A stretch of DNA of 64,000 bases from JASGJS01 sp047601185 (GTDB lineage: Bacteria > Pseudomonadota > Gammaproteobacteria > JAURND01): the NCBI GenBank assembly GCA_047601185.1, contig JASGJS010000001.1, positions 1,116,001 to 1,180,000 on the forward strand. Direction: 5' to 3'. A model generated the notes under the pieces. The model saw only the letters and a list, made by a program, of their open reading frames with translations, searched no databases and was not told where the DNA came from. Shown in pieces: positions 26,836 to 35,416 of this stretch. Position 1 is the stretch's first letter. The number at the start of each line of letters is the position of its first letter. The position numbers and the translations under genes were made by a program.

Positions 26836-28878
26836 ATGTCAGACGAAAAAAATAATGGTCGTGAGAGCCCACAAAAAACGACTTCAGAACCGTCGCTATT
26901 AGATAGGCTTGGTAACTGGGGTCGGGCTTTTTTCAAACCTAAGCTGACAGCTGACGATGTTATAACACGACATTCCATCGATGCTGGGGAAAGTGAGCCC
27001 AGTAACTTACAAGACAAGAAAGGAAAAAAGCAATCTGTTGTATCAAGCCATCATGAACTTGTTAGTTCAAAATCTGAGCCCCCAACAATCGAAGAACAAA
27101 CTGATGAACTCGATCGGTTAGTTAAAGAAGAAGAGGAAGTAGAGAAGGATGAGAAGAAAAAAAAGAAATCAAAGAAAACAAAAGGAGAAGAGGGCACTTT
27201 AAAAGAAAGTTTAATTTCTTCAGATCAGCTCAAGTCAGAAGAAGAAGAAAATAAATCGACTTCTACTAATACGCCAAAAATCATTTCCAAACAGAAAAAT
27301 GTTACTTTAGGGCTTGCAGTAGACATAGAGCATCAATTTGATCCAAAAACTCAGATACTTTGTTTATTCAAGAAACATCCTGAAAATGAGGATGATAAAG
27401 CCAAAGAAGTTAGGCAAAAAGATGAAGAAGCTAGGTTGGGCGCGAAGATTAAAGCCGGACCAGACTTCCTCATTGAACTTCCGAATCAGGAACGCATTTC
27501 TGTTTACTCGCTTGTTGGCTTGGAATTTCCAGAGCATAAAACCAAACCCCAAACCACGAATGAAACACAACCGGGAGAGCAGGGTTCCAAAAAACAAGTT
27601 CCAGTCTATAAGTGTGAAGATTATATCATCAAGCTTCCATCTGTAGCTTCGCCAAAGGTTTTTAATACAATTACTTTACCGCTGGTTCAAGCGCCGGTGA
27701 CATTAACCCTACCGACTGATTTAAAATGTGGAATATCTAAAGAAAAACCTAATACTATTTTTCTCTATAAGGATGAAAGTCGCTTACAAGATTTTAAAAA
27801 AAACTTTATCAAGGCTGGAGGGGCATGCAATCTTCCTGATGGTAAAATATTTTTTTATGTAGATAAAAATATTGAAAATACTTTAACTTTTAACAGGAAA
27901 GGTCATGACATAACAATCACTCCTACTTATATTACACAGGTTGACCAGACGCTTAAAAAGCTTAAATTCGCTAGAGACAAAAATGGATTAAGAGAGCTCA
28001 AGCCTCAACACCCCGTGACATTAAAAATTCCTGAGGAATGTTCTTGTGAAGTCTCAAATGGCAAAATTTATGTTATCCCCAAAGGTAAGACCTTAGAAGA
28101 TTGCAAAGTCATTCCGGGTCAGAAATTAGAAGTGAATGAAGATAATGACAAGAAAAAACCCGGGAAGTTTTTTACTGAACACGAAGCAACATTGCCCGAC
28201 GGAAGTAAGATTTATATCGTAGGTGAAGTTAACTTCAAAAAAAATGAGGATGATAAACAGTATACTAAAACCCCACAGACGAAATCGACTTATGAGGATT
28301 ATACGATTCCTTTAGTTGGGAAAGAAAAAAATGGAAAGGATAAGCCTTATATAGAATGGACGGTTAAGCGCGAAGACAATAAAACGCTCTCCGCTGCGCC
28401 TAAAAGACAGCTCAGTCAAGAAATGTGGCAATTAGTTTGTTTCGGTATAGGTCCTGTGGCTTTGGCTACCACTGTAGGAAGCGGGATAGGGGGAGTTATT
28501 GCGCATGGAGATAAGGTCGGGTTTATTTCAGGCGGAGGGGTTGGGTTTGGTTTGGCAGCGCTGGCGCTGGGTGTATGGATATATACAGAAAGAAATAAGA
28601 TGAAGACTGAAACGCTTGCAGCGACTGAAGAACAAATGCAACGTGAGCGTGCGATTCCTGATGATAAAAAGTCTGCTCCTATTGCTGTTGGCCCGACGCC
28701 TCTAGCCTTTACACCTAATTTGGCGGCAACAGGATCGAATGGAGCTCCTGCATCTACTGCTCAGAAGAAGGAAGTTGTGGATCTTCTCACCGGAGATAGG
28801 TTTGTCGAAGTAAATCTAGGAAATGATGAGACAATTTTGTCACCTACAGGAGAGCCCAGGAACAGCATGAGCGGTTAA
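26836..28878 (+). CDS. Unknown protein with two C-terminal membrane helices, paralogue of 30005-32146
   Basis: A 680-residue lysine/glutamate-rich protein of no family I recognise, starting behind GGAGAATAG. A long polar, low-complexity N-terminal part (KKKKKSKKTKGEEG near residue 110) leads into two or three copies of a beta-rich motif of the type VTLxIPxxxxCxI...IYVIPKGKTLEDC (around residues 285-330 and 390-435). Two hydrophobic glycine-rich helices lie near residues 534-556 and 562-588, followed by a polar tail ending TILSPTGEP. The 30005 protein shares this order, the motif and TILSPTG. A hairpin-inserted effector-like membrane protein is my inference from layout only. Confidence 0.7.
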   Translation: MSDEKNNGRESPQKTTSEPSLLDRLGNWGRAFFKPKLTADDVITRHSIDAGESEPSNLQDKKGKKQSVVSSHHELVSSKSEPPTIEEQTDELDRLVKEEEEVEKDEKKKKKSKKTKGEEGTLKESLISSDQLKSEEEENKSTSTNTPKIISKQKNVTLGLAVDIEHQFDPKTQILCLFKKHPENEDDKAKEVRQKDEEARLGAKIKAGPDFLIELPNQERISVYSLVGLEFPEHKTKPQTTNETQPGEQGSKKQVPVYKCEDYIIKLPSVASPKVFNTITLPLVQAPVTLTLPTDLKCGISKEKPNTIFLYKDESRLQDFKKNFIKAGGACNLPDGKIFFYVDKNIENTLTFNRKGHDITITPTYITQVDQTLKKLKFARDKNGLRELKPQHPVTLKIPEECSCEVSNGKIYVIPKGKTLEDCKVIPGQKLEVNEDNDKKKPGKFFTEHEATLPDGSKIYIVGEVNFKKNEDDKQYTKTPQTKSTYEDYTIPLVGKEKNGKDKPYIEWTVKREDNKTLSAAPKRQLSQEMWQLVCFGIGPVALATTVGSGIGGVIAHGDKVGFISGGGVGFGLAALALGVWIYTERNKMKTETLAATEEQMQRERAIPDDKKSAPIAVGPTPLAFTPNLAATGSNGAPASTAQKKEVVDLLTGDRFVEVNLGNDETILSPTGEPRNSMSG

Positions 28879-28941
28879 AAATACGCCCTCGAGGAGCACA
28901 ACCTCGGGGGTTCATCCATACGCGCCAAGTCCAAGCCAAAC

Positions 28942-29331
28942 CTATCTTTTCCGTGTTTTCACCTGTTCATTATACTTATTCAGCAAATAAATCTTCTCAA
29001 CCTTATAATAATCCCCAATAAACCCGCCCTTTTTCTGATGGATTAACTTTCCTCCCAGCAGCACCATATCCCCATCTTGAAACTCTGAGGGTGGCGCAAA
29101 TAAATAATTGGTCTTCTTAAACAAAATAAACTTACTCCCCTTCTTGTAGTGATAAATAATCACCCAAGTGGGGCCACCCACTCCCAAATAGCTTAACTTG
29201 CCGCTGATCCAACTAAAATCTTTCGCGTATTGGTAGGGCTCAATGGGGTCAAAATACAGGGTAGGATCACGTTGTGCGTATGCTAACGGCACCAAGCACA
29301 ACAGCAGAATAGCGAGCAGGATTTGCTTCAT
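28942..29331 (-). CDS. Small exported protein of unknown function
   Basis: A 129-residue protein with a clear signal peptide (MKQILLAILLLCLVPLAYAQ, cleavage after AYA). The mature part is rich in aromatic and basic residues (YKKGSKFILFKKTNYLF, GGKLIHQKKGGFIGDYYKV) and looks like a small beta-barrel or SH3-like domain. No family is recognised. Its ATG overlaps the scpB stop by four bases (ATGA), so it is translated as the second gene of a scpB operon. Confidence 0.7.
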   Translation of the reverse strand: MKQILLAILLLCLVPLAYAQRDPTLYFDPIEPYQYAKDFSWISGKLSYLGVGGPTWVIIYHYKKGSKFILFKKTNYLFAPPSEFQDGDMVLLGGKLIHQKKGGFIGDYYKVEKIYLLNKYNEQVKTRKR

Positions 29332-29876
29332 AACGTCTCAGCCTCCTCTTCAATCTGTGCCAACGCCGGCAGCTCTGACAGGCTTTTCAAATTAAAATAA
29401 TCCAGAAACACCTTAGTGGTCGCATAAAGGGCTGGACGGCCGGGCACCTCACGATGTCCGACGATTTTAATCCACTCTCGGTCTAATAAATTGCGGATAA
29501 TGGTGCTGCTCACGGTAACGCCGCGCACCTCTTCCACCTCAGCACGGGTAATAGGCTGCCGATAAGAGATCAAGGCCAAAGTCTCCAATAAAGCCCGCGA
29601 ATAACGCGCCGGCTTCTCGTCAGTCCACCGTTCCAACCAAGGCGCCATCTCCGCTCGCACCTGAAATCGATAGCCGCTGGCCACCTCCTGCAGGGCAATC
29701 CCACGCTCTTCATAATCTTGGGCTAGCCCTTGTAAAGCCTGTCTGATCAGGGCTGGACTGGGTTTTTGCTCATTCGGAAACAGCTGCGATAATTTTTCAA
29801 TCGAGACGGGCTCAGCCGCGCTAAACAACGCAGCCTCCAAAATCGTTCTAAGGTGTGTTTCGGGTAGTTCATTCAT
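29328..29876 (-). CDS. scpB: Segregation and condensation protein B
   Basis: A 182-residue kleisin-associated winged-helix protein that, with ScpA and SMC, forms the condensin complex. Family sequence is evident: HLRTILEAALFSAAEPVS at the start, TDEKPARYSRALLETLALISYRQPITRAEVEEVRGV, then GHREVPGRPALYATTKVFLDYFNL. I place the start at the ATG at 29876, not the upstream ATG at 29945. The extra 23 residues would be encoded by the regulatory region conserved before both large paralogues, and family members begin near HLRTILEA. scpA is not adjacent. Confidence 0.93.
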   Translation of the reverse strand: MNELPETHLRTILEAALFSAAEPVSIEKLSQLFPNEQKPSPALIRQALQGLAQDYEERGIALQEVASGYRFQVRAEMAPWLERWTDEKPARYSRALLETLALISYRQPITRAEVEEVRGVTVSSTIIRNLLDREWIKIVGHREVPGRPALYATTKVFLDYFNLKSLSELPALAQIEEEAETL

Positions 29877-29918
29877 AGGAAAACCATCAAAAGACTCGCT
29901 GCTAGAGTAACATTTAGT

Positions 29919-30004
29919 AAAACAAAAATCTTGTGAATTGTTCAAAAATGCCTTAAGGTAAGCCCATTCATTATAACAGTTAACCCTAGGCGAGGAGAAT
30001 AGTT
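29919..30004 (+). promoter_or_regulatory. Upstream region conserved with 26750-26835; candidate promoter
   Basis: Contains TTGTGA (about 29931), a 17-base spacer, TAAGGT, and GGAGAATAG just before the start codon, all matching the upstream region of the 26836 gene. It lies between the divergent scpB and 30005 genes. Confidence 0.5.
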
Positions 30005-32146
30005 ATGTCAGATCAAAAAAAACAAAACCCATCAAAACCCCAGAGAGAAACCCCTGCAAAAACTGGTACCGGAACTTTCGGCACCTTTATCAATGACGTC
30101 TCAAACCTCGCAAGCAGCGTTGCTTCCTTCTTGACTGGCAGCAACAAAACCATTCCACAACATCAAACAGAAGTTGGTGATACTGAACGCGTAAGAAGTG
30201 CGAGTCAGATGTCCTCCTCAAAAAGTGAAGTTCTTCCAGATGATATGGAGGGAGGTGTAGAAGGTGGAGTAAAAGATCAAAAAGAAAATAAACCAGAACA
30301 AAGTACATCGCCTCTGTTAAACACAACTCAACCTCCATCAGAGGGAAATGGTACTACATCAAAGCCTATTAACCAAGAATTCTCAGTAGCTGTGCCCGAA
30401 AATGTCAATGTGCGATTCGATAAAGAAAAATTAGCACTTTATTTGTGGGAAGGTGATAAAGATTTTACCACTGATGTTTGGAAAAACAAATTTAGTAATG
30501 AAAAACTAAAGACGTGTCAGATTACATTTGCTAATGGTAAGAAGATTGATCTCTATTTAGATCCAAATTTAAACTTACAGTTATCTGTAGGTGAAGGAAT
30601 TGTAAAGTCACTTAAGGCTCAAAAGGAGCAAAAGGATCAAAAGGATCAACAGGATCAAAAGCCTTATTTTATAGATCACCCGGATTATAATTTAGTATTT
30701 ACGAGTTCGACTCAACCTGTACTTAAATATCATACCTTTGCTTTTAATAAAAAACCTGTGACCTTAACTATCCCTGATAATATGCAGTGTAAAATAGATG
30801 GCCAACCTAATACGGTCATTCTTTATGACAAAGAAGAGCAATTAAAAAGTTTAAAAAGCAGCGTATTTTATCTCCCTCGTGATGGTCAGCTCATTATAAA
30901 ATTACCTGAGAAACTGGAGGAGATGAAGGCCTTACAAGGCCTTGGTTTAGAAAAGCAAAACATTTCGCAAAAGGATTTTGATGAGAAACAACGCAAGTTG
31001 CAAAAAGCCAAGGAAAAAGGAAAGAAAAAAGAGGGGGATGAGAGTACTCTAACACAAACTCTATTACCTGCAGATTACAAAGAATCAGAAAAGGGAGCTA
31101 CTCTGGGTGATTCCAGGTGGCAATCAAAAATATTAGATTTGAAGAAAACGGGCACTTTAACCGTACGCGGCCATCATTTTACACTGGATCCTCAGACTCC
31201 GGCTCCTGTGGGTCAACCTTTTGACCCTTCAAAAGCTACCACCCAGCTTAAAACGATTAGACTGGATAGAGATGAAAAAGGTGGATTAAAATTCATTGAG
31301 CCCCAACAGGCGATTACATTAAAAATTCCTAAAAATGCGTCTTGTCAAATCCAGGACAACAAAATTTATGTTATCCCAGAGGGCAGAACCTTAGAACACT
31401 GTGCATCTACTGGCAAAGAGCTTACAGTGAAATTGCAAGATGGAAGTCAGTTTCATATTATCGGTCATTTCGCGTCAAGAGAGGCTGACACTTTACAGCC
31501 ATTACAAAAACAGTTGAAGCATGATTCTACGAGTTTTAACTTTAATTTTGTCGATGAGAATGAGCCCTATCAGCTGGTCAATATTAGCCGTGAAGCAAAC
31601 GAGTTGTTCATTATCCCTCAAAGAAACCCCATGCAAGAAGCCATAAGACTATTCAGAAAAGGAGCAGTTATTTCCTCTGGTGTTGGTTTCGGAAGTGGCG
31701 TGTTGATACAGTTGCTAACTGATGACCAAAGTTTGGCATTCATCACAGGCGGTTCGGCACTATTCATCTGTTTAATGATTTCGGCTTTAGGGGCATGCAT
31801 TATGAAGGCTCAGGTTGAGTCTGATGCTCGATTGGAAGCTGAAGAGCGCGCACGGCGCCAGCGTGGGGCAACACCTCCAGATGATAAAAAGTCTGCTGGT
31901 TCTGTTGAGCCTCCTACTACTTCTAGTGCGCCATCCTCGACCTTTACAAGCCGCTTATCGACAACAGGACCAAGTAGTTCAGATTCCTCACAGGGATCGT
32001 CTACCCTAGGCGCTACGAGTTCGACAACAGCGCCAACTAAAGCGTCAAAGTTGTTAGACGATCTTATCGATGGAGGCTATGGTCTTGGTGATGGTGAGAA
32101 TTTAGGAAAAAGAACAATTTTATCGCCCACAGGAGATGTAGGCTAG
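30005..32146 (+). CDS. Unknown protein with two C-terminal membrane helices, paralogue of 26836-28878
   Basis: A 713-residue protein sharing the N-terminal MSDxK start, the repeated VTLTIPDNMQCKIDGQPNTV / ITLKIPKNASCQI...IYVIPEGRTLEHC motif, a C-terminal hairpin of two hydrophobic helices (about residues 553-572 and 578-602) and the end TILSPTG with its paralogue. A short Gln/Lys/Asp run (QKEQKDQKDQQDQK, near residue 210) is low complexity. The tail after the helices is rich in Ser, Thr and Pro. The two genes are separated only by scpB and its small partner, so this is a local duplication with insertion or rearrangement. Function is unknown. Confidence 0.7.
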   Translation: MSDQKKQNPSKPQRETPAKTGTGTFGTFINDVSNLASSVASFLTGSNKTIPQHQTEVGDTERVRSASQMSSSKSEVLPDDMEGGVEGGVKDQKENKPEQSTSPLLNTTQPPSEGNGTTSKPINQEFSVAVPENVNVRFDKEKLALYLWEGDKDFTTDVWKNKFSNEKLKTCQITFANGKKIDLYLDPNLNLQLSVGEGIVKSLKAQKEQKDQKDQQDQKPYFIDHPDYNLVFTSSTQPVLKYHTFAFNKKPVTLTIPDNMQCKIDGQPNTVILYDKEEQLKSLKSSVFYLPRDGQLIIKLPEKLEEMKALQGLGLEKQNISQKDFDEKQRKLQKAKEKGKKKEGDESTLTQTLLPADYKESEKGATLGDSRWQSKILDLKKTGTLTVRGHHFTLDPQTPAPVGQPFDPSKATTQLKTIRLDRDEKGGLKFIEPQQAITLKIPKNASCQIQDNKIYVIPEGRTLEHCASTGKELTVKLQDGSQFHIIGHFASREADTLQPLQKQLKHDSTSFNFNFVDENEPYQLVNISREANELFIIPQRNPMQEAIRLFRKGAVISSGVGFGSGVLIQLLTDDQSLAFITGGSALFICLMISALGACIMKAQVESDARLEAEERARRQRGATPPDDKKSAGSVEPPTTSSAPSSTFTSRLSTTGPSSSDSSQGSSTLGATSSTTAPTKASKLLDDLIDGGYGLGDGENLGKRTILSPTGDVG

Positions 32147-32256
32147 AAATCTAGTTTGAGTAGCACGACTGGAGTGCAAGCAGCTCGTCCATAGACTTCA
32201 AGCAAGCATTTAGAAATGTTTGAGGCTCGTATGAACGCTTGAAGCTTGATGTGGTG

Positions 32257-32303
32257 CCTTCTCCCCTCCGTGGGAGAAGGTGCCCGATAGGGCGGATGAG
32301 GGG
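32257..32303 (+). repeat. Family-A palindromic repeat
   Basis: Complete forward copy with the flank GAACGCTTGAAGCTTGATG on its left. The second hairpin here is GCCCGATAGGGC, a compensatory variant of GCCGATAGGC, so the pairing is conserved although the bases change. Confidence 0.9.
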
Positions 32304-32311
32304 GATTGGTC

Positions 32312-32941
32312 TTAACTCAAAAGCGCACTAAAATCTATTATTTCCGAAAAAAATCCACTATCCACTACATCTTCTCTGACACCATTCACATGAATCAGTA
32401 CCGGTCGATAAGAAAAATGACGCGGCAGTTGTAATGCCTTTAATTTATCTTTCACTTCTTGAATCACTTCTGGCGTAATCTCAAACCGTGAGAATTTAAT
32501 TTCACAAACATAGACAGTATGAAAGCGCGTTTGAATAAGGTAATCAATTTGGCATCCTGGTGCGCGCGTCGTTTTTCTTTGGAAAAAGGGATTATCAAAG
32601 ACTAAATCCTGTGGATTGATCCCTAATAATTGCACAATTGTCTGATGATTATTCAAAACTAAATTCTCAAACTGCAAACCCATGATCGCATCCCATCCGG
32701 GTAACGCAGTGAGCGATTTTAAATGAAAATTCTTTTTTTCTATTTTGGCTTTATTGGGCAAGATATATTTTAAATAAAATCGAACATAATTATCTTTCAG
32801 CCGATATCGACTTAATTTAGACACTTTGCCCGTCTTTAACAGCCAGGTAAAATCCCGATGGACAAAACCGCTTAAGACTAAATCGTTGAGGTATTGACTC
32901 AGTTCTCCCGCTCTAGGCAAGTTGATCTTTTTAGCTAACAT
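32312..32941 (-). pseudogene. C-terminal remnant of a DUF4143/DUF234-type ATPase
   Basis: A 209-residue frame that matches only the C-terminal half of the large family of AAA ATPases with a nuclease-like tail: GELSQYLNDLVLSGFVHRDF (winged helix), SRYRLKDNYVRFYLKYI, and the restriction-like CQIDYLIQTRFHTVYVCEIKFS. The Walker A and B regions are missing. The frame begins next to family-A repeat 32978-33025, which probably marks the breakpoint. It is likely non-functional as an ATPase. Confidence 0.7.
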
Positions 32942-32977
32942 TTACAAATCAACATTTGCAGGTTTCTAGGGGATTAT

Positions 32978-33025
32978 CCCCCTCATCCGGCCTATCGGCC
33001 ACCTTCTCCCACGGAGGGGAGAAGG
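32978..33025 (-). repeat. Family-A palindromic repeat (inverted)
   Basis: Full inverted copy (CCCCCTCATCC...GGGGAGAAGG) with the CACCACATCAAGCTT flank. With the copy at 32257 it brackets the ATPase remnant in inverted orientation, the same arrangement as around the DUF559 gene. Confidence 0.9.
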
Positions 33026-33101
33026 CACCACATCAAGCTTTCAAAGGGTTCTCCGGCTAACGTTTTCTTAACTTGACTTATGGTGGCTCAGCCGCGAAAT
33101 G

Positions 33102-33317
33102 CTACTGATTTAGCAGCGCTTCTATCCCCTCCAAGTAATCATCTACCGCCCACAAGGCATGGTAAATCGTGTGTTGATTCACCACCATATCATCACGAAG
33201 AAACTCCGTGGCAAACATGACAGAGGTCAAAATGGTTTTGGATTTTTGAATATGGCTGAGGATAGTGTCGCTCAGATCGATTTGAGTAGATGAAGCGGGG
33301 AGGGTAAGGTTTTCCAT
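33102..33317 (-). CDS. Small unknown protein downstream of a structured RNA
   Basis: A 71-residue acidic, mostly helical protein (TILSHIQKSKTILTSVMFAT, NQHTIYHALWAVDDYLEGIE) with a strong ribosome site (AGGAG, eight bases before the ATG). No family is recognised with confidence. It sits directly downstream, on the same strand, of a ~125-base structured region (33365-33490), so the RNA may control it. The size and context resemble small genes behind phage-type C4 antisense RNAs. Confidence 0.6.
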   Translation of the reverse strand: MENLTLPASSTQIDLSDTILSHIQKSKTILTSVMFATEFLRDDMVVNQHTIYHALWAVDDYLEGIEALLNQ

Positions 33318-33364
33318 GTGAATCTCCTAGTTTGTGTTAATTCCACTCGAGTTGGTGGCCAGGA

Positions 33365-33490
33365 GCTTAACACCGCACTAGTCGGGCGGCGGGCGTATTT
33401 CCCTTGCGGGTTTTGTATTAGCCCACTCCCAGCCATAAGCTAGGTAGTCGCAAAAACGGCGCGAATGACTAGTTTGGTGTGTTAAGCACC
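33365..33490 (-). ncRNA. Structured RNA, possible C4-type antisense RNA
   Basis: On the minus strand the region starts GGTGCTTAACACACC and ends GGTGTTAAGCTCC. The long arms GTGTTAAGC (33479-33487) with GCTTAACAC (33365-33373), and GACTAGT (33467-33473) with ACTAGTC (33377-33383), pair end to end around a GC-rich centre. The size, the two-stem form and a small gene downstream recall C4 antisense RNAs of P1/P4-like phages; I cannot confirm the family. The rest of 33318-33647 holds no gene. Confidence 0.45.
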
Positions 33491-33570
33491 TATCGACAGG
33501 ATAGCATTTATCGCGATTCTTTAAAAGCTTACTGGCAGGTTGTTTAGAAAAAAGGAGATAAAGCTTTCAG

Positions 33571-33610
33571 GACTTTCTCCCGGCAAGAGGCCGGGATCAA
33601 GTCACAAGTG
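33571..33610. repeat. Palindrome of family C
   Basis: TCCCGGCAAGAGGCCGGGA forms a hairpin and is followed by TCAAGTCAC. It is related to the repeat downstream of grpE (21611-21662). It lies downstream of the 33648 gene, where it could act as a terminator, although no T run follows. Confidence 0.55.
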
Positions 33611-33647
33611 AGGGGGAGCAATACTACTGAACAGCTTAGCTTAAGCA

Positions 33648-35231
33648 TCATCTACCAAGAAGAGCTGGCGGCGTTAAGCTTTGATGTTTCTTCTTATGGT
33701 AACCTCTACCCCGAGCTGGGTGAACTGGGGTGAAATCACCCTCTTTTTTAGGCTCAGATTCTAATACGCCATTTTTTATATTGCTAACCCCCTCAGTTCC
33801 AACTAAAGATGTTTTTCTACCTGAATTCGCTGTAAAACTTGACGAACCAGTCAGCCCAGACATAACGGCTGAAGTCACTTCAGGTGTATCCTTGGAAACG
33901 GTAGGTGTGGTCGAAGATTTTTTGCTTTTGCTTTCAGGAAAATCCACACCTAAACCGTTGTCCTCACTTGGAGCAGGTGTTTTAGAGGGGTTTAGAGCGC
34001 TTTTCTGATCATCAATCTCGGCGAAACTTGAGTGTTCTCGTACAACCGTAGGCGAAGCAATTCCCGACAGGGGCTCACGGACCTTATGAGAGGAATGTTT
34101 TTGATCGAGCAAGTTAGAGCCTTGAGCTATCTCAGACTGTCTTTTTATATGTGCTTGAACTGCAGGTCTGTTTTGTAAAGCGATATAATCTGCAACTTCT
34201 TGCTTTTCTTTATATATTTTATCTACGTCTGGAATAAATGAACCTGTCAGATTTGTAGCACCATCAATAAGGTAATCTTTAACTTTGTTGTATCCTTCGG
34301 CAAGGTCTTCCATAGTATTCTTTAATCCCTTTGAAGTACTTCCCAAGATACCTTGCTTTAGGCTTCTGATTGCCATATTGGTTACGCTATGTTTTTTTTT
34401 AGTATACTCATTCTGTAAATGTTCAGAATTGGCAATTCTAAAATGTATTTGACCAATCATCGTGCCAACGGCTCTTGCTAACATACAAACACCTAAACCA
34501 ACTAGAAAAAGTGCCCAAGGTTCTAAGGAGGCAACTGTGGCTAAATGCGGGAGTTTGTCAACCATTGGCTGATACAGTCCTAGCCTTATAGCAGCTAGCA
34601 GCCCAACTGTGCCAACACCGCCTACCCAAGTTATAATCAAACCCCATCCAACAATAGGCGTAGTACGAATGGGCTTTTGGTCTGCGCCAGCAATGCTTCC
34701 CATTAAAGTAGCATCAATTTTTCTACTCTTAAAATAGGAACGTATAGAAGCCAATGGTGGAAGGAAAATATTAAAAACACCGAGCAAAAAGTTTGTTACT
34801 CGTGTTGCTGGGGATTTGGTTATTTTCTTCTGCTTATCTTTTTGTTTGAGATGTTGTCTAACTTTCGCCCATATGTCATAAGATTGTTGTTTGGTAATAG
34901 TGAAGTATGCTTTGTCTTCATTTTTTGTATGGACAAAATCTTTTGCGGCTCCCTGGAGTATGGCATTTTGTAAATATTTCTTTTTGGATGCAAAGCCAAT
35001 ATCTAACCCATCTAATTTTTCTGCTAATTTTTTTGCAAAAAGATCTAAATTTTTAAACGTCACTGGTGTGGCGGGTGGCCGCTTTGGATCGTCTTGTTCG
35101 AATTTTGAGTATGTAATGGCCCCTTTGTGTGCTTGAGCCAACTCAGAAGCGAAAGTTTTTTGAAATGTTTCAAATGAGATCTTATCTGCCGATGTAGCTT
35201 TAACTTCAGATTTAGATGACTTAGATGACAT
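33648..35231 (-). CDS. Unknown effector-like membrane protein behind a PmrA-like box
   Basis: A 527-residue protein of no recognised family. The start is the ATG at 35231 behind AAGAGAA; the frame itself extends 15 codons upstream. The N-terminal ~180 residues are soluble and basic. Two strong membrane helices lie at about 192-216 (WGLIITWVGGVGTVGLLAA) and 237-262 (WALFLVGLGVCMLARAV). The C-terminal half is polar and rich in Ser, Lys and Pro, with a basic end (GRGYHKKKHQS). There is no signal peptide. A PmrA-like box and a TATAAA -10 lie upstream. Such layout and regulation are typical of Dot/Icm effectors, but this is inference. Confidence 0.65.
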   Translation of the reverse strand: MSSKSSKSEVKATSADKISFETFQKTFASELAQAHKGAITYSKFEQDDPKRPPATPVTFKNLDLFAKKLAEKLDGLDIGFASKKKYLQNAILQGAAKDFVHTKNEDKAYFTITKQQSYDIWAKVRQHLKQKDKQKKITKSPATRVTNFLLGVFNIFLPPLASIRSYFKSRKIDATLMGSIAGADQKPIRTTPIVGWGLIITWVGGVGTVGLLAAIRLGLYQPMVDKLPHLATVASLEPWALFLVGLGVCMLARAVGTMIGQIHFRIANSEHLQNEYTKKKHSVTNMAIRSLKQGILGSTSKGLKNTMEDLAEGYNKVKDYLIDGATNLTGSFIPDVDKIYKEKQEVADYIALQNRPAVQAHIKRQSEIAQGSNLLDQKHSSHKVREPLSGIASPTVVREHSSFAEIDDQKSALNPSKTPAPSEDNGLGVDFPESKSKKSSTTPTVSKDTPEVTSAVMSGLTGSSSFTANSGRKTSLVGTEGVSNIKNGVLESEPKKEGDFTPVHPARGRGYHKKKHQSLTPPALLGR

Positions 35232-35274
35232 GGAAATTCTCTTAAATTCTATAATTTTTATAGGGTAACATCTC

Positions 35275-35294
35275 AATGTTAACTAAATATTAAG
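35275..35294 (-). promoter_or_regulatory. Candidate PmrA box with TATAAA -10
   Basis: On the minus strand CTTAATATTTAGTTAACATT contains two TTAA cores 11 bases apart. This fits the PmrA box YTTAAK-N5-YTTAAK (first half exact, second half GTTAAC). TATAAA follows 12 bases later and the gene starts about 25 bases after that. Confidence 0.4.
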
Positions 35295-35416
35295 AAATAA
35301 TATAATTTTTCAGGTTTTTCTCTGTGGCAGGTAAATTGCATCGAGATCGGGAATTGAGCCCTTTTTGTTTAGAGAAAAACCCTACAATTTACTAAAAATT
35401 AATGTTTTTTAGAGAC

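Noticed and set aside
29877..29945. N-terminal extension of scpB to the ATG at 29945
   Set aside because: That sequence is the conserved upstream region also found before the 26836 gene, and ScpB proteins begin near the later ATG.
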